From contig NW_021167080.1 of NCBI RefSeq assembly GCF_003711515.1, positions 442,430 to 506,429 on the forward strand: 64,000 nt of DNA, given 5' to 3'. Source of the DNA: Sodiomyces alkalinus F11. Lineage: Eukaryota; Ascomycota; Sordariomycetes; Glomerellales; Plectosphaerellaceae. Shown in pieces: positions 36,424 through 46,763 of this stretch. The translations under genes were made by a program, and so were the position numbers. The notes below the pieces were generated by a model. It made no database searches. It had not been told where the DNA came from and saw only the letters and a program-made list of their open reading frames with translations. How positions within the stretch are numbered: the first letter of the stretch is position 1; each line of letters opens with the position of its first letter.

Positions 36424-38140
36424 ATGCCTGGAAACGGGCCTGCTCCCCCGCGTGCGGGGGAAAAGTCTGACGTGGCCCGTGCGCCCACGCTGACAAAGCA
36501 GCAGGCCCAGCCGCGCAGAGCCGCACCTCCGACCTCCACCCAACCACAACGCCACAAACAATAACCCACTAGCCACAACGCTAGCCATAATAACGCCCCT
36601 AACGCCCCTAACGCCCCCCCTAAGGCCCCTATAATTATAGAGGGCCTAGGGGAGGTAGATATAGGTAATACCTCTGAAAATACAGAGGATTTAACCCTCG
36701 CTACGCCTCTAAATTCGAAAAGGCACCTTAGCCCTTCCACACCTACCCCTAGACGTTTTTCTAGGACCCGAATCGAATCCCCCTCGGACTCGGTAGCCGA
36801 AGACGCTTTCGAAACGCTCTTTAGGGCCCCCCCTGCTTCTAGGGGCCCCCCTACTAAAAAACCGAGCCTTTTAGGCTCTAAATAGGCTAAAAAGGCGCCC
36901 GGAATAGCTAAAGCCCCTGGAGAAACCTCGGCTAAGCCCCAGAAGTCGACTAGTTCGGCTAGTAAGGCATATGCTAAGGACCTACTCTAACAGGCTCTTT
37001 AGCTGCTTTAACAGGCCTATACCTTTGACCCTGCCCCCTAGATTAAGGCCCTATCCGTAGGGCTTAAATCTACTATCCACAGAGTGCTAGAAGCCTCCTA
37101 GCACCCTATACTCGAATAGAAGGTCGATAGGCTAGCCTAGGCAGTTCGTAGGCTTATAGAATAGTAGCCTAAACCCTTTTATAGCAAGGCTTTAAAGGGG
37201 AAAAAAGGCCGTATAGCCCCCCAGGCCTTTATTTCAGGGGCCCTAGCACCTCCGGCCCAGACGCCCCCGGCACCCCTCCTAATAGACTCTAAAAAGGTCC
37301 CTAAGGTTATTCTTTAGCCCACGGCAGGGGCCTAGATTCCCCAGGAAGACTTTAATCCCCTCGAGCTCCGAAACAGGCTTAATAAGGCCTTAAAAACCCC
37401 TGTAGTTATGGCTATTAGCCTATTAACTAACGGGAACCTTATTTTGACCCCGGGGCCAAAATACAGCGTCTAGTAGCTCCTAGACTCGCAGAACCAGTGG
37501 TTTAAAGAGCTAAACCTGCCCCTCTAGCCCCCCTAGTCTATAGACAATTAGTATAAGCTTATTATTAAACAGGTGCCTGCCAGAGCCTTTAGGAGTAGCG
37601 ATACCCCGACCCCCGACCCCTCCGAGCCGCCGTAAAAGGCCCTAAGCCGGAGCCTATAACAGGGCCTAGGTTTATAGGACCTAGCTACTAAAATCGGCAT
37701 CTTTAACCCTATTAGGGTAGTAGGGAAGCCTTAGTAGCTAGGGGCTCCGAACGCGTTTTACGATACGGTGGTTATTTCCGTGCCTACTACTAAAAAGCAG
37801 AAGCACTATCTAAAACAGGGGCTCTATATAGCCAGCTAGCGGCTAAAGGTCTATAAATATAGACCTATAACCCCTAGAACCTAGTACTCTAACTACTAGA
37901 AATTCGGATATACCCGAGGGACCTGTAAAGGCCTAGTTACCTGCCCTATCTATGTCGTTAAAGGCTATAGGATAGAATACTATTACTATAGCGAGTATAA
38001 AGAATACGGAGACTGCGAGCATAAGACCTATAAGTGCTATAACTACGAGCAAGAGCACCCCCCCTTTAGCAGGGACTATAAGGTCTTTTAAGCTATAAAA
38101 CCCTAAAATCTATAAATAAAGGGCCTTTTAGTTCGAAAAT
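36424..38140 (+). pseudogene. LINE B ORF1 (gag-like RNA-binding protein), RIP-inactivated
   Basis: The frame starts at the ATG at 36424 (MPGNGPAPPRAGEKSDVARA) and is unaltered for about 48 codons before the first RIP stop. A long Ala/Pro/Ser-rich N-terminal region is followed by a more ordered central part and then a cysteine-rich region at about 37885-38085. There C, Y and H residues at knuckle spacing (YYYYSEYKEYGDCEHKTYKCYN) point to several CCHC knuckles with Cys to Tyr changes. In this family ORF1 coats the element RNA. The stop near 38140 is approximate. Confidence 0.72.
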
Positions 38141-38149
38141 ATCCGGTTT

Positions 38150-41100
38150 ATTTAACATAACGTCGATAAACAGGCCCCGGCATAGGAGGCTATCCTAGAA
38201 TAGGCTTTAGAGGCTTCGGCTAATATAGTCCTTATTTAGGAACCTGCCTACGTCTCGATACTAGAGGGATAAGTTATCCAAAACCACCCTGCTTTTTACA
38301 CCGTTATGCCTATATCCCAAAAAACCCAGTTCTTCCCTATTAAGCCTAGAGTCTTTACTTATATAAGAAAGGGCTTTAGTATCGATTTCTTATACCGCGA
38401 TAACCTTTTAGACGATATAGACGCGTAGATTATAGACGTTTATTATCCATAGACCTTTTATATTCTACACGTCTATAATCAAATAGAATAGGATTCCGAA
38501 ATAACAGGCCGAGGGCGGCCCCCTAGCCCTACTCCTTCTACCTCTCCTACCCCTTCCACTTCTTCTCCTTCTTTCCCCTCCTTTTTAGGCCCTAGAAGCC
38601 GGCCCTAGATTAAGGATCGATTGCTTTAGGACCTATAGGTCCCTAGACCTGCCCTTATTATAGGGGACTTTGATAGAACCCACTAGTAGTAGAACGGAGC
38701 TACTACTAACCAGGCTTCTATTAAGGCCTAGACCCTAGTAGGCTAGTTAGATAGCCTCGGAGCTACCTATTTAGTGGATTCTAAAGACGTTAACCTAAAC
38801 AGGGGGACCTTTTTTAGGTCTAATCTTCATTAAGAGTCGGTTATAGACCTAGCCTTTTACATACCCGGCTTTAATCGTCTCCGCTTTAATAAGTGGGAAT
38901 ATGTCGAAAACACTACCTCCCTGCACTGTGCTATCCTACTTTCCGCCTCTATTTTAGGCTTTAAAGGTCCTATAAATAAGTCACTTCTACTGGCTTATAA
39001 CTATAAGCTAGCAGATTAGGACCTGTTTTCTAGTACCGTAAAGGGCCTAGAACCTAGCCTTAACCGGCAGCTTCAATAGGCTATCGTAGCCTCGGACTAG
39101 GACTCTATAGGTCGCTGTCTCTCGGATACTATTACCTTAGCAATTAAGGCTTTAGTGTCTAAGGTAAAGGTAGTAGAGCGTTCGAAACCGTGGTGGTGTA
39201 AAGAGCTAAAGGCCCTACGGAAGTTAGCGAATAGGGCTTTTAGGGTTTTTAGAAAGGCTAAAAAGGGGGCCTCGGTTACCTAGCTAGCGTCTTTAGAAAG
39301 CACCTGGAAAGAAGCTCGGAACGCCTATCATAGGGCGGTAACAATAGCAAAAAACGACTACTAGGAGATTTTCCTAGCCCACGCCGAATGCCCCGAGACT
39401 TTTAAGGCCTATAACTATATAAAGAGCGGCCTTAACGCGAAAATCCTACTAATTCTAACGCCTACGAAATAGAAGGCCTACGCCTTCGAAGATAAATATA
39501 ATACCCTACTTTAGACCCTTTTTCTAATACCCTCCGCTACCGCCACCGACGCCCTCAAAGCCCCTGTATTTATAGGCCCTTCGGGGGGCCTAGGCCCCTC
39601 TTACCCTTCTAACGGCCTCTAGAGCCTGACTAGAGCACGTAGTAAGGACCTTAGAAGACCGTGGGAGTGGCTAGGCCTCTAGGCTGCCGAACTATAACGC
39701 TCTATTTTTGGTGCTGCTAAGGGGAAAGCCCTAGGGCCTGATAGGATAAGTCTAAAGCCGATCTAGCAGGCCTATAAGGTTATCCCCGGGGCCTTTTTAA
39801 AGGCTTATATAGCACTGTTTTTAGTAGGCCATTACCCTACCGGCTAGAGAGAAGCCCTAGGGGTCGTTTTACTAAAGCCGGGAAAGAAGGACTATTCTAA
39901 TCCTAACTCTTTTAGGATTATAGCCCTTCTAAACTGCCTAGGTGAAGTCCTTAAGCGGGTTATAGCTACTAGGCTTAGCTTTATAGCTAATACCCGCGAC
40001 GACCTTCTACACCCTAGTTAAATAGGGGGTAGGAAATAACGCTCTGCTATCGATATAGCCCTTCTCCTCCTCCACTATATCAAAAAATAGCGTAAATCAC
40101 GCTAAAAATCCTATAACTTCTACGCTGTTTTTAGATATTAAAGGAGCCTTCGATTACGTTGTCCATCCCTAGCTACTCAGGACCCTATAGGAACTCTAAC
40201 TACCCCCGAACCTAGTTAAATAAGTAGCCTCTTTTACAGAAAACAGGCGAATCTAAATAGCCTTCGAGGGTTAGGTTTAGCAGCCTACCCCCCTAAATAT
40301 ATGGGTTCTATAAAGCTCCCCGGTTTCCCCTATCTTTTTCCTGATTTATATTAGAAAGGTTATAGCGGGACCGGATTTTTAGGGTCTTTAGCTATCCTAT
40401 ATTAACGACTTTTAGCTATCTATAGCGTCTATATTAACTAGGAAAAACTATAAAACCCTAGAAAAAGCCGTACCCTCTCTTTTCGACGCAGCAAAAGTTA
40501 ACCAAGTCCTCTTCGACCCTAAAAAACGGAGCTTATTCACTTCTATCGAAGACGCTCTAAAGAAGATACTCCGGTTATTATAGGGGGCATCTACTTAAAC
40601 CCGCGCTAGGTGCTATTAGGTGGCTAGGGGTCTGGTTTAATCCTAAGCTATCCTTTAAACTCCACGTCGAAAAACGCCTAAACTCAATTTTAGGGGCCCT
40701 AAACAGACTATATAGACTAGCTAGTTCGTAGAAGGGCCTTTCCTTTAAGGTTCTACGATAGCTATATATAGCCTATATAGCCTCCTTAGCTGATTTTGGC
40801 TCGTAGCTCTAGTAGGACCCTAAATCACTAAAAAAAACACCTAGTAGACCGCCTAGAACGCCTATAGTACGGCGCTTTAGTTAGGGCCTTAGGGGCTTTT
40901 AGGGAGGCCCCCTTAAGGCCATTAGAACTCGAAGCAGCAGTTCCCCTAGCAGCGGTTCGGTTAACTAGGTCAAATAGACTATATGCCTTTAGAACCTTAA
41001 AGATCCTTCCGAACCACTCTACTAAACGCTAGCTCTTCGCTAGCGTTCAAAGGGGGCCAGGGCACGAAAACCAAGAAAACCTCGCCCTTCTTCAAAACCT

Positions 41101-42470
41101 ATAGCCTACTATATAGCTTTATAGGCTAGGCCTAGAAATAGTGGCTTTAGTAGGTTAGTCTTAGAATATCGAGGGTCCTTCGGCTACGTAGGAGGCCCCC
41201 TAGGCCTCGGAACCTATAGCGGACCTAAGACCCTTTTTTCCTCTTAAAGACCGGCCTAAAATGGGTACCGGCCCCGGTACCCCCGATCAGAAATTAGCCT
41301 ACCTCGAAGCCCTCGCTAAAATACAATAAGGCCTAAGGGACTAGGCTGCTATTTTCTATACCGACAGCTCTCTAGGCCACCCTACCAGGCCCTCTACAGG
41401 GCCTTCGTAGGCTACAGCGGCTATAATACAGTGGACTAGTACTAGAAGGCCGCCTAACCCTAACCTAACCCTAACCCTAAGATAACCTAACCCTAACCGG
41501 AGCCGTTGAGAGAGTGCCGGAGCACCCCGCCGGTCGGCTCGTAGTCTTTTAGACTCTTCGCCTTCCCTCATATACCCCCAGCCCTGTTTTTGGTGTGTAC
41601 CCCGCTGCAGTCGGTTCGCGTTGAACCCCTATAAAGCTATAGGCTTTAACCTAGGGGCCGCTACCGAAGTCGCGGACGCTGAATTATATGCTATTCTTTA
41701 CGCCGTTCACGCTACCCTTAAGTAGACGCTTAGGCCCTTAGAGTGCTATATTTGTAGCGATTTATAGGCGGCTATTCTAAAGCTTTAGCGCCTTTTATAG
41801 TGGGCTATAAAAGCTAAATCCCTTATCTCTCGCCTTAAATAGCTAGGCACCTCGGTTTCTGTTTAGTAGTGCCCCTCGCACGTACGGATAAAAGGGGACG
41901 AACTAGCGGATAAGGTGGCTAAAGGGGCGTTAAACCCCGAAAAAGCTACTAAATCTATTAGCTTAGTTACCCTTAGCCACCTAAAACGCCGGGTAAATAA
42001 AGAAAGCCCTTATTTAAGACTAGAAAACCCTGTAGAATCACGAAGAGGAGGAGGAGAAAAGAGGTAAATCGGTTCGATTAGGCCGCCTATATAGCGACTA
42101 GTCCGCGATAACCTCCGTTTCTCCCGAAAACCACTACTAATATAAGGCCTTAGGTAGGTAAAATCGGCTTTTACGCAGTTAAAAACCGGCTTCGGATACC
42201 TGAAAACCCACTAAAAAAGGGCCTAAAACTACGCTGACGACCGCTATTCCTGTCCCGGCTCCCCTATATAAGATATAGCACACCTTATCCTATCCTGCCC
42301 TTTTTATAAAGAAGAACGAAAAGCCCTACGGGAAGCCCTAGTAGGCCTACCGCTATCTCTACCGCTATTATTTAGTACTAAAAGAGGAATACAGGCCTTA
42401 TAGGCCTATCTTTTAGCTACTAAAATAGCCTCGGCAGAGTGGTATAGGGCGTAAACCACGATTCTTGCGG
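38150..42470 (+). pseudogene. LINE B ORF2 (endonuclease, RT, RNase H, zinc-like C-terminus), RIP-inactivated
   Basis: Domains in order: endonuclease (about 38180-38960, with LIIGDFD and VIDLAFYIPGF); a Pro/Ser/Thr-rich linker inside it (38525-38585); reverse transcriptase (about 39700-40420), with VVLLKPGKKDYSNPNSFRII, ALLNCLGEVLKRVIATRLSF and YIND at 40398-40409 in place of YIDD; RNase H (about 41350-42000), split by the telomere-type insertion; and a C-terminal CPGSPI...DIAHLILSCPF segment (42250-42300). This is the standard architecture of Tad1-clade LINEs. Trp and Gln stops are scattered throughout. The Asp to Asn change in the catalytic box would alone abolish polymerase activity. Confidence 0.85.
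41451..41626. repeat. 176-bp insertion with interstitial telomere-type (CCCTAA) repeats
   Basis: Compared with the other LINE B copy (complement of 55700-55800), the sequence here is interrupted after AGAAGGCC and resumes at CCCTATAAAGCTATAGG. The insert begins with an imperfect array of CCCTAA and CCTAA units (41453-41498), the standard fungal telomere repeat, C-rich strand on plus. It continues with 128 bp of sequence not seen elsewhere in the window, rich in CA/TG and therefore not RIP-altered. That tail contains a small palindrome (AGTCTTTTAGACT, 41542-41554). No target-site duplication is visible; only C bases are shared at the junctions. Confidence 0.8.
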
Positions 42471-42653
42471 TCTAGATATTTTGCTTTGCTTTTTACTTAT
42501 TAGGTTTTATTAGGCAGATTATTACAGAGGATTTCCTTTATTTAGTACGCTCTATTTTACTATACCTACCTTCTAATAGCCTTTAGCCCTTAGGGCGATA
42601 GGCGCCGCGCCATAGCTTTAGGGCTGTATACGCGTAATGAATCAAAAAAAAAA

Positions 42654-42770
42654 GATCCCTTTTATAAGGAGGTTTTTGTACTAACTATTATTTTTATAAT
42701 AGAAAAGTTAAGAGATATTAGTTTAAACTAAAGCCTCTAATTAGTTAGTTAAATAGAAGGACCCACCTTA
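42654..42770. other. Short AT-rich spacer
   Basis: About 115 bp between the LINE B poly(A) and repeat D. Nothing recognisable. Confidence 0.4.
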
Positions 42771-43005
42771 AATAAGGGGGTATATCGTATAGGTGCACGG
42801 ACTATAATAGGGTCCTTAGAAGATATATACCTAAATAAGGGTTTTAGACCTTGGGGATTAGTATATAATGGGAGTAGATACTGGACTAGATAGGATCTAA
42901 ATAATATAGTACCTATAAATAGAGTCTATACTACCTAAATTAAGCGTATACAAGACTTATATAGATATATAACTTAGTATAATATATATATAAGATTTCT
43001 GCTTT
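42771..43005 (+). repeat. Dispersed repeat D, probable LTR fragment (copy 2)
   Basis: This copy matches the reverse complement of 7684-7935 over its full length. Both copies share GTGCACGGACTATAA-type and GGATCTAAATAA blocks. It is RIP-altered, though a few CA and TG dinucleotides remain near its start. Confidence 0.55.
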
Positions 43006-43336
43006 ATTAGGATTACCGTATAAGTGCTATTTAATATACGATAAGACTATAGTCGGAATATCTAGCCTTAAAAGAAAAGGCAGAGGAATATAAACAAATA
43101 AGGAGGCGGGAAAACTATAATAATAACAAAGTAGAATAAAAGGAAAAAGAACAGGACTACCCTGTTGGCCCTATAGCCCTAGAGCTTAAGATTCGACTTC
43201 TTATAGTAACTCTAGTAGCGCCTTCTCTTTATTATCCTAATCACGGAGTTACTATTATAGTAAGTGCCTCTACTTATAAAGCTAAAAAACAAATAGAATA
43301 AAATAATATAAAGCCAGTAGTACTAGTATATACTAA
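43006..43336 (+). pseudogene. RIP-altered coding-like remnant, unidentified
   Basis: One plus-strand frame reads a charged, probably coiled-coil segment (EYLALKEKAEEYKQIRRREN) followed by a hydrophobic stretch, with a Trp-type stop between them. I cannot name it. It could be the C-terminus of a transposase or of a displaced gene. It ends where RIP-free DNA begins. Confidence 0.3.
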
Positions 43337-43382
43337 ATGTAAGACTTCTATTACGACGACTCCCGATCCACCAGTCTTACAT
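43337..43382. repeat. 10-bp perfect inverted repeat at the RIP boundary
   Basis: ATGTAAGACT (43337-43346) and AGTCTTACAT (43373-43382) are separated by 26 bp. The ends TGTAAGACT/AGTCTTACA have the TG...CA form of LTR or MITE termini. It lies 64 bp beyond the stop codon of the Mei2-like gene, at the switch from RIP-altered to normal DNA, so it may also be part of that gene's 3' untranslated region. Confidence 0.55.
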
Positions 43383-43445
43383 CAGGCTCAGATTTCGCTA
43401 GTCCGATAGGCGTCTAGTACTCTCCTCATTCACGTGTTCATATTA

Positions 43446-46209
43446 CTAGCCAAAGTGTGTATATGGCTGGGTAGTTGATTCCAGCTCATGTTCTTCAAGT
43501 GCCGCGAGTCTCGTACCACGATCGTATTGTGATCGCCTACGACGCTGCTGATCACGAAAATGTTGGCTAGCGTTTGGAGTGAAGAGTCCTGTCTAATTAA
43601 GCCTGGCACTCTGCTAGTCTTGTCAGCTTAGTACTCACCGACGTGTTCCGCGTTCTCGCAGCTTCGTTTCATCTTAGATTGATTGTCCGGCGAGGGAAAT
43701 GGCTCCTCCTGTCCCGCTAAACGGGGCATTGGTCCATTCGAAGTGTAGAACAGCTGGAATCGTTAGACGGCCGCATAGGACGTTTTTGTTAGCACCTAGA
43801 AAGCGTCACTGACCTTGGGCCGATAATGAGCTGGCTCGAGCATAACAGAGCTGTTACGAAACTTTTGCACGAGACAATCCTTGCCTTGGATGGCTTGTCA
43901 TTCTGTCAGCAGAGACCTTGGACGGCGGGGTAAGGGGTAAGGTATTAGGATGACCGACTGGCGTAGGATATTTCGGCGACCTTGTCGCTTTTAAAGCAAT
44001 TCCAACGTTGGTTGCCGCGCGTTCTCACAAACTGATACCAAACATTCATTACCATCAGGCTCATCAGTACCACGGAAAGGTCTTGTGCAGGTTAACCAAC
44101 GTCAATTATATCGAGCGGCTAGCACCTGTTAGCAAGACTGCAACCATGAGGGGGCGGAGCCGACTCACATCAACGAAGTTGATGAAGGCGTATCCAACGC
44201 TAGGGGCGACAACTCGTCAGGGTACAAAAATCAATATAAGACTCAACGTGCATGACCCACTTGCAGTCGTTCGCGAAGTCGATGCGTAGATACATGAAGT
44301 CGTATTTACCCCAACTAGACTCATCCACGATGCGCTTCAGCATGGCTTGGTCCACTTTATTGGGAATGTTGCGGAGCATGATCTAGCCACCCGTCAAAAG
44401 AAGTCCCCCACTTTTATTTTTTAAAAAAAAAGTGTGGTGGGGGGGGGGGGGTGGGGGGGGGGGGGGGGGCGGAACTGGGCGCGGGCTTTACCGTTGTGCG
44501 GACATCTGTCCCTTCACAAATCTTATTGATGTCGACATGGTTGTGGTGACTGGGTGCGTTGCGGAACTGGGCCCTGCTGACCCTGAGAGCACTTTGCGGG
44601 CCAGCATCCGTGCTAGTGCACCCCAGGATATGCCGTAGTTGGCTGTGTCTCTTCCTTTGCGGCATGGTCGACGCATGTGGTATATGAGACGCCGGAGGAG
44701 TGCGGTTACTGTGTGGGAACAGAGGAACTCCGGAAACTGGATGGCCATCACCGAGACTATACGGAAGACTCGGCCGATAAAAAGACTGCCCAAATACGGG
44801 CCACGCGCCCCAAGGAGGCTGGGGCTGAGGTCCAGAGGGAGAATATAGTGGACCCGAGGCTGGAAGGAAGTTGCGGTGGTCCACCGGAGGAGTGCCCTGC
44901 ACGGACGTCGACAACGAAAGACGTGGATACTCAAATGGCAAGTCAAGACCCGGGACACGTAGAGAAGAGGTCCCGGGATGGCCGTTGTGGACCTCCCTGG
45001 AAGACATGAGACCATCACTCTGGACTACCGCCAGGTGCAGAACAATTCCCTGTGCCGGTCTGTGGGTCAACATGCCTGTTGTTGGCCTCGGGGCGTTGTG
45101 ATGGCATTCCGACTCACCTGGACGGTGCGGCCATTGAGCGCGGCTACCGCTGCTGTGCCAGCGCCGGTTGTCAAGAATTCGGCAACGCCTGCATGCATAC
45201 CGGGTCCACCATCATCCATGAGCCGCCGGTAAGCCGAGAAACTTCCCTGAGATCGAAGAATATCCTGAATAGTGAGTTCGGCATACCGCGGGTCTGAGAA
45301 AGAAGGCGGTGCTGTTAAAGCGAGAATTGCTACTTGGCATTTCGGAAATATTCCACCGCCGGATGTCATGTCCTGCAGGCGAATTAACGATAAGACTTAA
45401 GAGGACCCTCTGTTCTTGATGTATCGCCGTGGAACGGGAGAGCGAGCGGCTTGTGGAGGAGGGAAAGAGCGATACAAAGGGGAGTCTGCGTACCTTCCGC
45501 CACTCGGACTCAGAAAGGTATGACGCCTCGCACTTGACAGCGGCGCGAGAAACATGATCATGGACCGCGACAGCGCTCTGCACGTCGGCAAAGTGTACAT
45601 AGATTTGACCGCCCTTGTCGATGACGAGTCTCGGAGCAGGGATCAAAATTCCGAGCTGCTCTAGTTTCTGATGTACGTCAGTCAAGCAATGGGAGCGTGT
45701 AGCATATAGTAGATTGAATAATTTGGGTGAATAGGACGTACCAAAAGAAACGCAACAGCATCAATTGGCAGTAGCTGCCGGTAGGGAGAAGATAAGACGA
45801 GACAGCGAGTTTGGACATGGTCATCATAATTGACGGCATCTGTATGGGACATCGACAAGCTCGCACTAGACGAGTAGTCGGTATTGTTAGGCGGCACCGG
45901 ACGGGGGTGGAAGCTGGAAGCAGTCGGGGACAGCTGGGACGCGGCACTAGCCGTCTGGCTTGTAGTTATGAAAGGGTCCCTATCGGTGAGCAGCTGAGGG
46001 CTTTCAGTGACGTCGTCGCAGAATCTAACTGGGGCGGTGCTTGGAGGAATAAGGCCACAGGAGTGGGCATAACGGGTCGATTTGGTCGAGAGTACACGGG
46101 GGGAGAACACCGTGAGTCTCGTGTCTGGCGTGCCTTTGAAAGACTCGGCCCCGGCGCTTGAAGAGTGCGGTGAGGAAAGGTTGAAGCTTGACTGTTGTGT
46201 CCGTGCCAT
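43446..46209 (-). CDS. mei2: Mei2-like RNA-binding protein (meiosis regulator), intact, 11 exons
   Basis: Predicted exons, minus strand: 46209-45742, 45667-45494, 45372-45118, 45049-44492, 44382-44261, 44199-44169, 44118-44101, 44031-43959, 43893-43814, 43753-43639, 43588-43446. All have GT/AG introns of 50-121 nt and join in frame to 678 codons plus a stop. Residues 1-156 are Ser/Thr/Pro-rich. 157-300 hold degenerate RRM-like segments (IYVHFADVQSAVAVHD; AALNGRTVQGIVLHLAV). 300-480 are Pro-rich. The Mei2-type C-terminal RRM spans about 482-590, with RTTIMLRNIPNK, YDFMYLRIDF, VGYAFINF, GNQRWNCFKSDKVAEISYA and FRNSSVMLE. The tail ends SQYDRGTRLAALEEHE. S. pombe Mei2 binds RNA and drives entry into meiosis; a role in sexual development is inferred here. 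There is no RIP, and this is the only intact gene found. The start was chosen for frame, A at -3 and G at +4. Exon 7 (18 nt) and the AAG acceptor of intron 8 are the least certain points. Confidence 0.88.
44403..44469. repeat. Hairpin and G13-T-G17 tract inside mei2 intron 4
   Basis: Intron 4 (44383-44491) contains CCCCCAC and T-rich sequence at 44404-44422, then A-rich sequence and GTGTGGTGGGGG, which can pair as a hairpin. A run of 13 G, one T and 17 G follows (44439-44469). On the transcribed (minus) sense this is a long C tract just inside the donor site. Its length is likely to vary and to be hard to sequence. Confidence 0.75.
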
Positions 46210-46213
46210 GATG

Positions 46214-46391
46214 CTGTACGAGGACTCTCAATATCCTCAGAGACGCACCTAAATCGGGTGCAAACTGGAGAAGACTAATTGGTTAGAAGGTCCCGAGACT
46301 CACTGGGAATCATCTCTCTTCTCGACGGATGTGAGGATTTGGATATTGGCAGTAAATGGCTGAACCCATAGCGGCATGCCGAAGCACTTAC
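46214..46391 (-). other. Probable 5' untranslated intron of mei2
   Basis: On the minus strand a consensus donor GTAAGTGC starts at 46391 and an acceptor GTACAG ends at 46214, four bases before the ATG. The 178-nt interval lacks a coding continuation in frame with the start. This is inference from splice signals alone. Confidence 0.4.
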
Positions 46392-46689
46392 AACGATAGA
46401 TGTTGGCCAACAAGAAAATCAACATCAACCATGCAGAAAATGTATTGGAGTGCACCGATATATCCCAAGGCCGAGCTACCCGTCGTAGATGGGCGCAGGT
46501 GAAATCGTTAACGGGGCTTCGGGGTTGAAGGGGAGAAAAAATGGACGTAGGTGCAACAAGGTCAGTCATGGGAACAAGCGCCCAGGTAAGTACTACCTTC
46601 GAGATGTAGGCCTATGAGGGTTCCTGACAACTGGTTGTTTTGAGAAGGAGTGAGGGCCGTTCCCACCTTCCCTGCATTATACTCGCCTT

Positions 46690-46763
46690 GCCACCCCGAG
46701 CACCTACCTAGGTACACATCGGACAAGGGTCACCGCCGTACCTGCTGCCACCCCGAGTACCTA
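46690..46763. promoter_or_regulatory. Duplicated element upstream of mei2
   Basis: GCCACCCCGAG(C/T)ACCTAC occurs at 46690-46707 and again at 46746-46763, 56 bp apart, with a third partial match (CTCCGAGCACC) near 46784. It lies about 500 bp upstream of the mei2 ATG in RIP-free non-coding DNA. A repeated site of this kind could be a transcription-factor target; no known factor is assigned. Confidence 0.4.

Larger units (their letters stand above)
36280..42653 (+). mobile_element. LINE B, Tad-type non-LTR retrotransposon, longest copy
   Basis: The most complete LINE B copy in the window: a 5' region with an intact-looking ATG at 36424, ORF1 with zinc knuckles, then ORF2 with endonuclease, reverse transcriptase, RNase H and a C-terminal CxxxH-C domain, and a poly(A) run (42644-42653). 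Other copies are 8942-9556, 30258-32227 and 54711-61133. The first 300 bp (36290-36590) show no RIP, while the rest is strongly altered. The RNase H part is interrupted by a foreign 176-bp insertion with telomere-type repeats (41451-41626). Confidence 0.88.

Noticed and set aside
36331..36740. Minus-strand frames of 85 and 114 codons
   Set aside because: They overlap the RIP-free 5' end and ATG of LINE B ORF1 on plus. The open state reflects missing RIP stops, not a gene.
41453..41498. Chromosome end or true telomere
   Set aside because: The array is short, imperfect and flanked on both sides by LINE B sequence, so it is interstitial.
44432..45232. Several plus-strand frames of 68-110 codons
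   Set aside because: They lie opposite exons 3 and 4 of the Mei2-like gene, whose spliced product has family motifs over its whole length.
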